From assembly GCA_012841675.1 (NCBI GenBank), contig DUUG01000041.1, positions 1 to 5,234 on the forward strand: 5,234 bases of DNA, written 5' to 3'. The stretch is from Clostridiales bacterium (GTDB taxonomy: Bacteria; Bacillota; Clostridia; Oscillospirales; QAMX01). The translations under genes and the position numbers were made by a program. The number at the start of each line of letters is the position of its first letter. Position 1 is the stretch's first letter. Shown here in pieces: positions 1-5,234 of the stretch. Below the pieces are notes generated by a model, which saw only the letters and a list, made by a program, of their open reading frames with translations, was not told the DNA's origin and searched no databases.

Positions 1-1
1 C

Positions 2-1138
2 CTTTCGCTAATCGGTGTTACGGGTACCAACGGGAAAACCACTACAACCCATCTCATCCGCTCGGTGCTGGAACGCTGCGGCATGCCCTGCGGCTTGATC
101 GGCACGAACCTCATTTGCTATGGCAATACGGTTTTGGAAAGCAAATCCACAACGCCCGACGCCATTGTATTTCAATCCTTGCTGGCCGACATGGTCAAGG
201 CGGGCTGTGAGTACGTGGCCATGGAGGTTTCCTCCCATGCGCTGGCTCTGGGCCGGGTGCATGGCATGCGTTTTGCCGCCGCGGCGTTTACGAATTTAAC
301 ACAGGATCATTTAGATTTTCACAAAACCATGGAAGCATACGCTGAAACTAAGGCTTCTCTCTTTGCCATGAGCGACGTTGCCGTCATCAACGTAGACGAC
401 GAGGCTGCCCCTTTGATGCTGCGTGCCGCTTCGGGGCGGAAGATTACCTATTCGACCAAGAAGAACGAAGCAACTTTGATTGCCAAGAGCATCCGCCTGC
501 TTCCCGACGCTGTGGAGTTCGTCGCTTTGGACGAAAGCGGCCTGGAAAGAATGCGCCTAGGCATTCCCGGCGAGTTTTCCGTATACAATGCATTGACGGT
601 CATCGGCATTTGCCGAGGACTGGGGCTTTCCCTCTCGGATATTTCCGCCGCATTGGTCGAAAGCAAAGGCATTGCCGGACGGGCGGAAATTGTTGCCGTT
701 GACAGAGATTACACCGTTATGATAGACTACGCCCATACGCCGGACGCCCTGGAAAACATACTTCGCATGGTGCGCGGCGTTGCCAAAGGGCGGGTTATTA
801 CCGTTTTCGGCTGCGGCGGCGACAGAGATAAGGCCAAGCGGCCCCTTATGGGCAAAATCGCCGAAACTCTTTCCGACGTCTGCATTGTCACGTCTGACAA
901 CCCCCGCCGAGAAGAGCCTATGGCCATTATCAACGACATTCTATCCGGCATGGCAGGGAAAAACCACATCGCCATGGAAAACCGGCGCGAAGCCATTGCC
1001 GCAGCATTAGATATGGCAAATCCCGGCGACTTTATACTATTGGCCGGCAAGGGCCATGAAACGTATCAGGAAATCAACGGCCAAAAACACCATTTAGATG
1101 AGAGAGAGGTTATACACGCTCATCTTTCCGGCAACTAA
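2..1138 (+). CDS. murE: UDP-MurNAc-dipeptide:meso-DAP ligase MurE, 5'-truncated by window edge
   Basis: Cytoplasmic ATP-dependent Mur ligase that adds the third stem-peptide residue to UDP-MurNAc-L-Ala-D-Glu. The reading frame is open from base 2 and begins only seven codons before the P-loop GTNGKTTT (23-46), so roughly the first 100-110 residues (the UDP-binding N-terminal domain of a protein usually near 490 aa) lie outside the window; 378 residues are present. Other family motifs in order: STTPD, EVSSHAL (224-244), FTNLTQDHLDFH, a TKASLF stretch holding the lysine that is carbamylated in this family, VYNAL, DYAHTPDALEN, FGCGGDRD, DNPR (896-907), LLAGKGHETYQ and a terminal DEREVI. DNPR plus the Gly and Glu of GKGHE are the known marks of meso-DAP rather than L-Lys specificity. 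An internal GTG at 65 is not the start, because it would remove the P-loop. The usual PGRFE/PGRME stretch reads AGRAE here. The gene ends in TAA, 18 nt before murF. Identity is very secure; meso-DAP specificity is a strong inference. Confidence 0.97.
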   Translation, partial: LSLIGVTGTNGKTTTTHLIRSVLERCGMPCGLIGTNLICYGNTVLESKSTTPDAIVFQSLLADMVKAGCEYVAMEVSSHALALGRVHGMRFAAAAFTNLTQDHLDFHKTMEAYAETKASLFAMSDVAVINVDDEAAPLMLRAASGRKITYSTKKNEATLIAKSIRLLPDAVEFVALDESGLERMRLGIPGEFSVYNALTVIGICRGLGLSLSDISAALVESKGIAGRAEIVAVDRDYTVMIDYAHTPDALENILRMVRGVAKGRVITVFGCGGDRDKAKRPLMGKIAETLSDVCIVTSDNPRREEPMAIINDILSGMAGKNHIAMENRREAIAAALDMANPGDFILLAGKGHETYQEINGQKHHLDEREVIHAHLSGN

Positions 1139-1141
1139 ACC

Positions 1142-1150
1142 AAAGGAGGA
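1142..1150 (+). promoter_or_regulatory. strong ribosome binding site of murF
   Basis: AAAGGAGGA, a near-perfect Shine-Dalgarno sequence, with the AGGAGG core at 1144-1149 and seven bases before the ATG at 1157. It takes up most of the 18-nt murE-murF gap, leaving no room for a terminator or an independent promoter. It settles the murF start. Confidence 0.85.
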
Positions 1151-1156
1151 TCGGCC

Positions 1157-2551
1157 ATGGAGCCACTTTCCGCGCAGGCGCTTTTGACCCTTTTGCAATC
1201 GGAGGGAATTTCCGCTTCCCTTCCCCATAATGCTGTGCCTTGGACGGCCGACAGCGTCTGCATCGATTCGCGGAAGGCACGGAAGGGGGCGCTGTTTGTT
1301 CCCCTGCCCGGGATTCATGTGGACGGACACGATTTTATTGAAAAAGCACTTGCCGCCGGAGCATCTGGTTTTCTCGCGGATCATGGCAGAACGGTTCCAT
1401 GCAGCGAAAAAGCCATTTTTGTGGAAGATACCAAAGAGGCGCTTTTTCATCTGGCTGTGGCCTACCGGAAAACCTTGCGCCTTTCCATGGTTTCCGTCAC
1501 CGGAAGTGTTGGAAAAACCACAACCAAGGATTTCATCGCCGACATTTTAGAAACGTCTTACACCGTCGGCAAAACGGAAGGAAACTATAACAACGAACTG
1601 GGGCTTCCCCTAACCCTTTTAAACCTTGACAAAAGCCACACCGCCGCCGTTACCGAGCTTGGCATGTCGGCTTTAGGCGAAATTGAGCGTCTGTCCCTTG
1701 CGGCCAAACCCGATATCGGCGTCATTACCCATATCGGCACGGCGCATATGGAGCATTTGGGAAGCCGAAAAAACATTGCTAAAGCAAAGCTGGAAATTGC
1801 CGCCTCTATGCAGGAGGGGGCCCCTTTGGTTGTCAACGGCTTGGAACCCTTGCTTCTCAACCGGCCGGAAACGAAGCATTTGCGCGTTTTGCCCGTCGGG
1901 CCGGAAGGAAGCTTTCTTTGGGCGAAAGATATTGTGCAGGACATCGCCGGCACGCATTTTACCGTTTGCGGCGCGGCGTCTTTCTCTGTGTTCCTCCCTA
2001 TCCCCGGTTTACATAACGTACAGAATGCGCTTCTGGCCATTGCCGTGGGGCTTTTGCTTGCAATCTCCCCGGAGAAAATGGTAAGCGCATTGCAAAATGC
2101 CGTTCCTGCCGCCATGCGTCAGCGGCTTTACCAGACGGGTGGAGTTACTATTTTAGAAGACTGCTACAACGCAAGTCCCGATTCCATGGAAGCCGCGTTA
2201 GACGTTTTAAAGGATCTTCCCGGCCGCCGCTTTGCCGTTTTAGGCGATATGCTGGAGCTTGGCGCCCATACGGAACAAACGCACCGTGCCCTGGGGCGGA
2301 AGGCTTCTGAAACGGCTGATGTGTTAGTTGCCTGCGGCGAAAGCATGCAGTTTGCCGTGGAAGAAGCAAAATGGGCCGGCTGTCAGGCGCTGCATGTAAC
2401 GAAGCCTGAAGCGGCCGAATATTTGGCCGGGCAAGTAAGCCCCGGTGATTCCGTTTTATTCAAAGGAAGCCGAGGTATGCGCATGGAGGAAGTGTTAGAC
2501 GATTTTCTCCGCAAAGCCGGTCTTACAAGAGAAAAACGGGAGGCACATTAA
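1157..2551 (+). CDS. murF: UDP-MurNAc-tripeptide:D-Ala-D-Ala ligase MurF
   Basis: Cytoplasmic Mur ligase that attaches the D-Ala-D-Ala dipeptide to UDP-MurNAc-tripeptide using ATP, completing the pentapeptide precursor. It is complete at 464 aa, close to the usual 450-460. The N-terminal domain shows the DSR (substrate) and PGIHVDGHDFI motifs. The central ATPase domain has the P-loop TGSVGKTTTK (residues 115-124), then EGNYNNELGLPLTLL, ELGMSALGEIE and the AH..HLGS..NIAKAK.EI block. GLHNVQNALLA leads into the C-terminal domain with DCYNASPDSM (335-344), AVLGDMLELG and FKGSRGMRME (435-444). The ATG start is fixed by AAAGGAGGA seven bases upstream and by the position of the DSR motif. It lies directly between the genes for the preceding and following pathway steps, and its stop is one base from the mraY start, so the two are probably translationally coupled. 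No key residue appears to be missing. Confidence 0.97.
   Translation: MEPLSAQALLTLLQSEGISASLPHNAVPWTADSVCIDSRKARKGALFVPLPGIHVDGHDFIEKALAAGASGFLADHGRTVPCSEKAIFVEDTKEALFHLAVAYRKTLRLSMVSVTGSVGKTTTKDFIADILETSYTVGKTEGNYNNELGLPLTLLNLDKSHTAAVTELGMSALGEIERLSLAAKPDIGVITHIGTAHMEHLGSRKNIAKAKLEIAASMQEGAPLVVNGLEPLLLNRPETKHLRVLPVGPEGSFLWAKDIVQDIAGTHFTVCGAASFSVFLPIPGLHNVQNALLAIAVGLLLAISPEKMVSALQNAVPAAMRQRLYQTGGVTILEDCYNASPDSMEAALDVLKDLPGRRFAVLGDMLELGAHTEQTHRALGRKASETADVLVACGESMQFAVEEAKWAGCQALHVTKPEAAEYLAGQVSPGDSVLFKGSRGMRMEEVLDDFLRKAGLTREKREAH
2538..2543 (+). promoter_or_regulatory. ribosome binding site of mraY, inside murF
   Basis: GGGAGG lies within the last codons of murF, nine bases before the mraY ATG. 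With a 1-nt gap between the murF stop and mraY start, this arrangement suggests translational coupling of the two genes (inference). Confidence 0.75.
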
Positions 2552-2552
2552 T

Positions 2553-3551
2553 ATGGAACCATACATAACCATCGCGCTGGCATTTGTCATTTCTTTGACA
2601 GCCACTTTGGTGTCAGGGGTTTTCATCATCCCCATGCTTGTGAAAAAGAAGATGGGGCAGAAAATCCTTGAAATCGGGCCCAAGTGGCATAAAAGCAAGG
2701 AAGGCATCCCCGTTATGGGCGGACTTTTATTCATCATCGGCGTGCTTGCGGCCATGATTCCCTTCTCTGTTCGTTTTATTTCGGAGGGGCAATATGGCTT
2801 TTTGGTGGTTTTGTTTCTCGCTTTGGCCTGCGGCCTTATCGGCGCGTTGGACGATTACGAAAAAATCGCAAAAAAGCAGAATTTAGGACTCACCGTTCGG
2901 CAAAAGCTCGTTTTGCAAATTGCCGTTACGGCTGTCTTTCTCGCATTGCTTCGACATATGGGATATGTGACCAGTGAATTCTACATCCCGTTTTTTAACA
3001 CTACCCTCAATGTCCATTGGTCCATCTACTACGCCATATCCATTATCGGCGTACTGGGCATTGTCAACGCCGCTAATTTAACCGACGGGGTTGACGGCTT
3101 GGCCTCCGGCGTTACCATTCCCATTGCCCTGTTTTTCGGCGTGGCGGCGTTTCTTATGGGGCGGGATTACCTCCACATTTCCACATTGGCCGCGGCATTA
3201 ATCGGCGGTCTGGCCGGATTTTTATATTATAACTTTAACCCGGCCCGCATTTTCATGGGCGACACCGGCTCCTTGTTTTTAGGCGGCATGGTTGCCGGCA
3301 TGGCCTTCGTGCTTGATATTCCTCTGCTTGTGGTAATTGCCGCCTTTGTCTATGTGCTGGAAACCCTGTCTGTCACGTTGCAAGTGGGCTACTTCAAGCT
3401 ATCCGGCGGCAAGCGGCTGTTTAAGATGGCCCCCATTCACCATCACTTTGAAATGTGCGGCTGGAAGGAAAGAAAGATTTTCTTTGTGTTCTCTTTTGTT
3501 TCACTGCTGATGGCGGCGTTGGCCTTGGTCGGTCTTTGGCCAAGGCTTTAA
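2553..3551 (+). CDS. mraY: Phospho-MurNAc-pentapeptide transferase MraY
   Basis: Polytopic membrane enzyme (family fold: ten transmembrane helices, active site facing the cytoplasm) that transfers phospho-MurNAc-pentapeptide from the UDP precursor to undecaprenyl phosphate, giving lipid I and UMP. It is complete at 332 aa, like the short Gram-positive forms (B. subtilis about 324, E. coli 360). Motifs in order: GPKWHKSKEG followed by IPVMGG (52-57), the Mg-linked DDYEK (Asp100-Asp101), NLTDGVDGLASG (175-186, with the conserved acidic residues Asp178 and Asp181), FNPARIFMGDTGSLFLGG, and MAPIHHHFE (292-300) with the catalytic-region histidines. Hydrophobic segments alternate with these cytoplasmic loops throughout. 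The ATG is preceded by GGGAGG (2538-2543), nine bases away and inside the end of murF. Oddity: the family loop KxGTPTMGG has Ile52 and Val54 in place of both threonines. MurD, which often follows MraY, is absent. Identity is secure. Confidence 0.97.
   Translation: MEPYITIALAFVISLTATLVSGVFIIPMLVKKKMGQKILEIGPKWHKSKEGIPVMGGLLFIIGVLAAMIPFSVRFISEGQYGFLVVLFLALACGLIGALDDYEKIAKKQNLGLTVRQKLVLQIAVTAVFLALLRHMGYVTSEFYIPFFNTTLNVHWSIYYAISIIGVLGIVNAANLTDGVDGLASGVTIPIALFFGVAAFLMGRDYLHISTLAAALIGGLAGFLYYNFNPARIFMGDTGSLFLGGMVAGMAFVLDIPLLVVIAAFVYVLETLSVTLQVGYFKLSGGKRLFKMAPIHHHFEMCGWKERKIFFVFSFVSLLMAALALVGLWPRL
3522..3546 (+). other. possible RNA hairpin at the 3' end of mraY
   Basis: GCCTTGG (3522-3528) and CCAAGGC (3540-3546) are perfect 7-bp inverted repeats. 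Two G-U pairs and one C-G pair could extend the stem inwards, leaving a 5-nt loop at 3532-3536. The hairpin overlaps the final codons of mraY. It is followed by TTTAAG rather than a U-tract, so it does not look like an efficient intrinsic terminator. It could be a weak attenuator, a processing or stability element, or chance in a repetitive Leu/Gly-coding tail. Confidence 0.3.
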
Positions 3552-3563
3552 GCCGCATATAAA
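3536..3563 (+). promoter_or_regulatory. weak candidate internal promoter before ftsW
   Basis: TATAAA (3558-3563, inside TATAAAAT) matches a vegetative -10 box at five of six positions. TTGGCC (3536-3541), 16 bases upstream, matches a -35 box at four of six. Transcription would start near 3570 and give a short leader holding the ftsW ribosome binding site. This is the only gap in the window with room for a promoter. The -35 half falls within the mraY hairpin, so the two readings may conflict, and such partial matches arise easily by chance. Confidence 0.18.
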
Positions 3564-3584
3564 ATGCTAGGCGAATTCTGGGCG

Positions 3585-3593
3585 GAAAGGCGG
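3585..3593 (+). promoter_or_regulatory. ribosome binding site of ftsW
   Basis: GAAAGGCGG, with AAAGG ending eight bases before the ATG at 3599. It is moderate rather than ideal, but it is the only purine-rich match in the gap. It favours the 3599 start and therefore supports the long N-terminal extension being translated. Confidence 0.6.
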
Positions 3594-3598
3594 ATTGT

Positions 3599-4963
3599 AT
3601 GGATAAAAAGCGACCAAGCCGTTTGGCCGCGCATCGGGCATATGACGGAAACGCGGCCCAAATGACGCGGAAAACGTCCAAACCAAAGAAACCGCCGGCG
3701 GTACTTCCGGTCAGATCCAAGCCCGATAAGGCCAAAAAGCGGGCGCAGGATCAAAACTTTGAAGCCGTAGTGGGCAGGAAGAAAACCCCGCCTCCCGGCG
3801 AAGCAAAAATTGAAAAATTGTTAGCCGAAACCCCCAAAGGCGAAGCGGCGGCTCCTGTCCGCTATGTGCCTTTGGATATTCCGTTTTTGGTTTTAGTGCT
3901 GGTGCTGGTGGCGTTTGGGCTTGTTATGATGTATTCAGCCAGTTATGCCTGGTCTTTAGAAGATTACGGCACGCCCCATTACTACATCTCCCGGCAGGTT
4001 TCCTTTGCCTTCCTCGGCTTAGGTGCCATGCTCGGGTTCACATTTTTAGATTTCAACCGCCTAAAGCCTTTTATTCCGCTGTTCTTTGCCTTGACTTTCG
4101 TGTTAATGCTTCTGGTCGTATTTATAGGCCGTACCGCCGGCGGCGCACAGCGCTGGCTTGAATTAGGCGGTGTCGGGTTCCAGCCTTCGGAGCTTGCCAA
4201 AATCGCCGTTATCTTTTCTATGGCCTTGGCCATTGACAAGGCCGGCAACCGGATGAAAACCTTTCGCTTCGGCATCCTTCCGTTTTTACTTATTGTCGGT
4301 GTTTTTATTCCCATTCTGCTTCTGCAGAAGCATTTATCCGCCATTGTCTTAACAGCGGGTACGGCCGCTATCATGATTTTTATCGGCGGTGCGTCCCTTT
4401 GGTATTTAGGCGGCGGAATGGCCGCCGGTGTGGCGGGGCTGTTCTTGCTGATTAGCACCACAGACGTGTTTTCTTATGTACAGCGCCGTATTGACGTTTG
4501 GAAGGATCCCTTTGTAGACCCTAGGGGTATTGGTTACCAGACCATTCAGTCGCTCTATGCCATTGCTTCCGGCGGTTTGTTCGGGCTGGGGCTGGGGCAA
4601 AGCCGCCAAAAGCAACTTTACCTGCCCGAGTCCCACAACGACTATGTCTTTTCCATCGTCTGCGAGGAGCTTGGAATGATCGGCGGTATTCTGCTTCTTT
4701 TGTTGTTTGCGGCGCTCATTGCCCGGGGATTTTGGATTGCCATGCATGCGCCCAACAAGTTTGGTACCATGCTGGCAGCAGGAATCATGACGAAATTTGC
4801 GCTGCAGGTTCTGATGAACATCGCCGTGGTCACCAACGCCATGCCGGTTACCGGTATTTCCCTGCCGTTTTTCAGCTATGGCGGCACCTCGCTTACCCTT
4901 CTTATGGCGGAAATGGGCGTTATGCTCAGTATATCAAAGCAAATGCGCATTGTGAAACGATGA
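3599..4963 (+). CDS. ftsW: SEDS peptidoglycan polymerase FtsW/SpoVE type, with long basic N-terminal extension
   Basis: Membrane glycosyltransferase of the SEDS family (FtsW/RodA/SpoVE) that polymerises lipid II at the septum, working with a class B PBP. It is 454 aa against the usual 360-400. Residues 1-90 are hydrophilic, with 23 Lys/Arg against 9 Asp/Glu and 11 Pro, and are predicted to be cytoplasmic. The core starts with TM1 (about 92-113) ending in MMYSAS. Family motifs follow: QRW (185-186) and QPSELAK (from 195), LQKHLSA (242-248), the VWKDP...GYQTIQSLYAI block, ASGGLFGLGLGQS, LPESHNDYVF (342-351), EELGM, and PVTGISLPFFSYGGTSL (from 416). Asp348 aligns with the catalytic Asp of the HTDFIF motif. 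The start is set by GGAAAGGCGG just upstream; the frame reaches a stop at 3560-3562 without another ATG. A later ATG (residue 22) has no clear ribosome binding site. FtsW rather than RodA is inferred from the dcw location; a SpoVE sporulation role cannot be told apart from sequence alone. Confidence 0.93.
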   Translation: MDKKRPSRLAAHRAYDGNAAQMTRKTSKPKKPPAVLPVRSKPDKAKKRAQDQNFEAVVGRKKTPPPGEAKIEKLLAETPKGEAAAPVRYVPLDIPFLVLVLVLVAFGLVMMYSASYAWSLEDYGTPHYYISRQVSFAFLGLGAMLGFTFLDFNRLKPFIPLFFALTFVLMLLVVFIGRTAGGAQRWLELGGVGFQPSELAKIAVIFSMALAIDKAGNRMKTFRFGILPFLLIVGVFIPILLLQKHLSAIVLTAGTAAIMIFIGGASLWYLGGGMAAGVAGLFLLISTTDVFSYVQRRIDVWKDPFVDPRGIGYQTIQSLYAIASGGLFGLGLGQSRQKQLYLPESHNDYVFSIVCEELGMIGGILLLLLFAALIARGFWIAMHAPNKFGTMLAAGIMTKFALQVLMNIAVVTNAMPVTGISLPFFSYGGTSLTLLMAEMGVMLSISKQMRIVKR

Positions 4964-4971
4964 AAGGCAGG
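4963..4971 (+). promoter_or_regulatory. ribosome binding site of murG, deciding a TTG start
   Basis: AAAGGCAGG begins at the last base of the ftsW stop codon and ends eight bases before the TTG at 4980. The only other in-frame candidate, GTG at 4971, overlaps this element and would sit too close to AAAGG, so TTG is favoured. Confidence 0.6.
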
Positions 4972-4979
4972 TGCGTACC

Positions 4980-5234
4980 TTGAGGATTCTCATTGCCGGC
5001 GGCGGCACGGCCGGACACATCAATCCGGCCATTGCAGTTGCCCGATATATACGAACGCGTCAGCCTTCGGCGGAAATTTTATTTGTCGGGGCGCAAGGCG
5101 GCATGGAGGAGAAACTGGTGGGCGAGGCGGGGTTCCCCCTAAAAACCTTCGCCATGCGCGGTTTTCTTCACAAGCTGACGCCTAAGGCCATATGGTTTAA
5201 TTTGGACACCTTGCGCCGCATGGCCGCATCCTTC
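4980..5234 (+). CDS. murG: UDP-GlcNAc:lipid I GlcNAc transferase MurG, 3' end beyond window
   Basis: Peripheral membrane GT-B glycosyltransferase (family GT28) on the cytoplasmic face that adds GlcNAc to lipid I, giving lipid II. Only 85 of the usual 355-370 residues are present, all from the N-terminal, lipid I-binding domain. Visible motifs are the glycine-rich GGGTAGHINPAIA near the start (family form GGGTGGHxxPALA), then ILFVGAQGGMEEKLV (family form FVGTxxGxExxLVP), GFPLKTF, and GFLHKLTPK (family form GFxRKL). The start is taken as TTG at 4980 because the product then begins M-R-I-L-I-A-G-G-G, as in well-studied MurG proteins. GTG at 4971, three codons earlier, is the alternative. The gene is 16 nt after ftsW, with no terminator between, so it should be co-transcribed with it. 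No ATG start exists in this open stretch. The C-terminal UDP-GlcNAc-binding domain is not seen. Identity is secure. Confidence 0.95.
   Translation, partial: MRILIAGGGTAGHINPAIAVARYIRTRQPSAEILFVGAQGGMEEKLVGEAGFPLKTFAMRGFLHKLTPKAIWFNLDTLRRMAASF

Noticed and set aside
1585..2115. 176-codon open frame on the minus strand opposite murF
   Set aside because: It is fully antisense to a conserved, motif-complete gene, and its translation shows no recognisable domain; it is a by-product of the codon pattern of murF.
3522..3551. Intrinsic terminator ending the mraY transcript
   Set aside because: The stem is present but no run of T follows (TTTAAG only), and the downstream genes belong to the same pathway, so full termination is unlikely.
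3556..3565. Sporulation sigma-E-like -10 box (CATATAAA), suggested by the spoVE parallel
   Set aside because: The -10 match is partial and no sigma-E-like -35 element is present at the right distance.
3564..3665. 33-codon small ORF (ATG at 3564) overlapping the start of ftsW in another frame
   Set aside because: There is no ribosome binding site before it, no recognisable feature in the product, and most of it lies inside ftsW. A leader-peptide role would be pure speculation.
3895..3912. Short tandem-like repeat of GTGCTGGTG units
   Set aside because: It encodes the Leu-Val-Leu-Val stretch of FtsW TM1 and is explained by protein composition.
3982..4461. 159-codon open frame on the minus strand opposite ftsW
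   Set aside because: It is antisense to the conserved SEDS core; the translated product is a low-complexity Lys/Pro/Ala mix typical of reversed membrane-protein codons, with no family resemblance.
1..5234. A previously undescribed biological system
   Set aside because: The window is filled by five well-known cell wall genes in a near-standard order, with no unexplained gene, repeat array or mobile element.

Overview
The window is a continuous stretch of a bacterial division and cell wall (dcw) cluster, all on the + strand: murE (5' end cut off) - murF - mraY - ftsW/spoVE-type SEDS gene - murG (3' end cut off). The four junctions are short: 18 nt, 1 nt, 47 nt and 16 nt. Almost every base is coding, and the layout looks like one polycistronic unit. 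I see no RNA gene, mobile element, CRISPR array, attachment site or origin.

Likely source (inference): a Gram-positive of the class Clostridia, possibly in or near the Oscillospirales/Ruminococcaceae. The reasons are the dcw gene order, the AGGAGG-type ribosome binding sites, a short (332 aa) MraY with a GPKWHKSK-type loop, a MurG starting with GGGTAGHINP, and an FtsW with a KHLS motif where PDLG is usual. MurE carries the DNPR motif, so the stem peptide should contain meso-diaminopimelate. Base composition is moderate to slightly GC-rich and looks even across the window; I see no sign of recent transfer.

Region by region: 2-1138 encodes the central and C-terminal domains of MurE. 1157-2551 is complete murF. 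2553-3551 is complete mraY. 3552-3598 is the longest gap and holds the ftsW ribosome binding site plus a weak -10-like box; a hairpin lies just before it, in the last codons of mraY. 3599-4963 is ftsW with an unusually long basic cytoplasmic N-terminus. 4980-5234 is the first 85 codons of murG, probably starting at TTG.

Together the genes take UDP-MurNAc-dipeptide to lipid II and then polymerise it. MurE adds meso-DAP, MurF adds D-Ala-D-Ala, MraY transfers the phospho-MurNAc-pentapeptide to undecaprenyl phosphate (lipid I), MurG adds GlcNAc (lipid II), and the SEDS protein FtsW polymerises glycan strands with a partner class B PBP. murD, often found between mraY and ftsW/spoVE in Firmicutes, is absent here.

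I found no undescribed system. The points worth a second look are the missing murD, the FtsW N-terminal extension, two substitutions in the first conserved loop of MraY, and a possible hairpin/internal promoter before ftsW.
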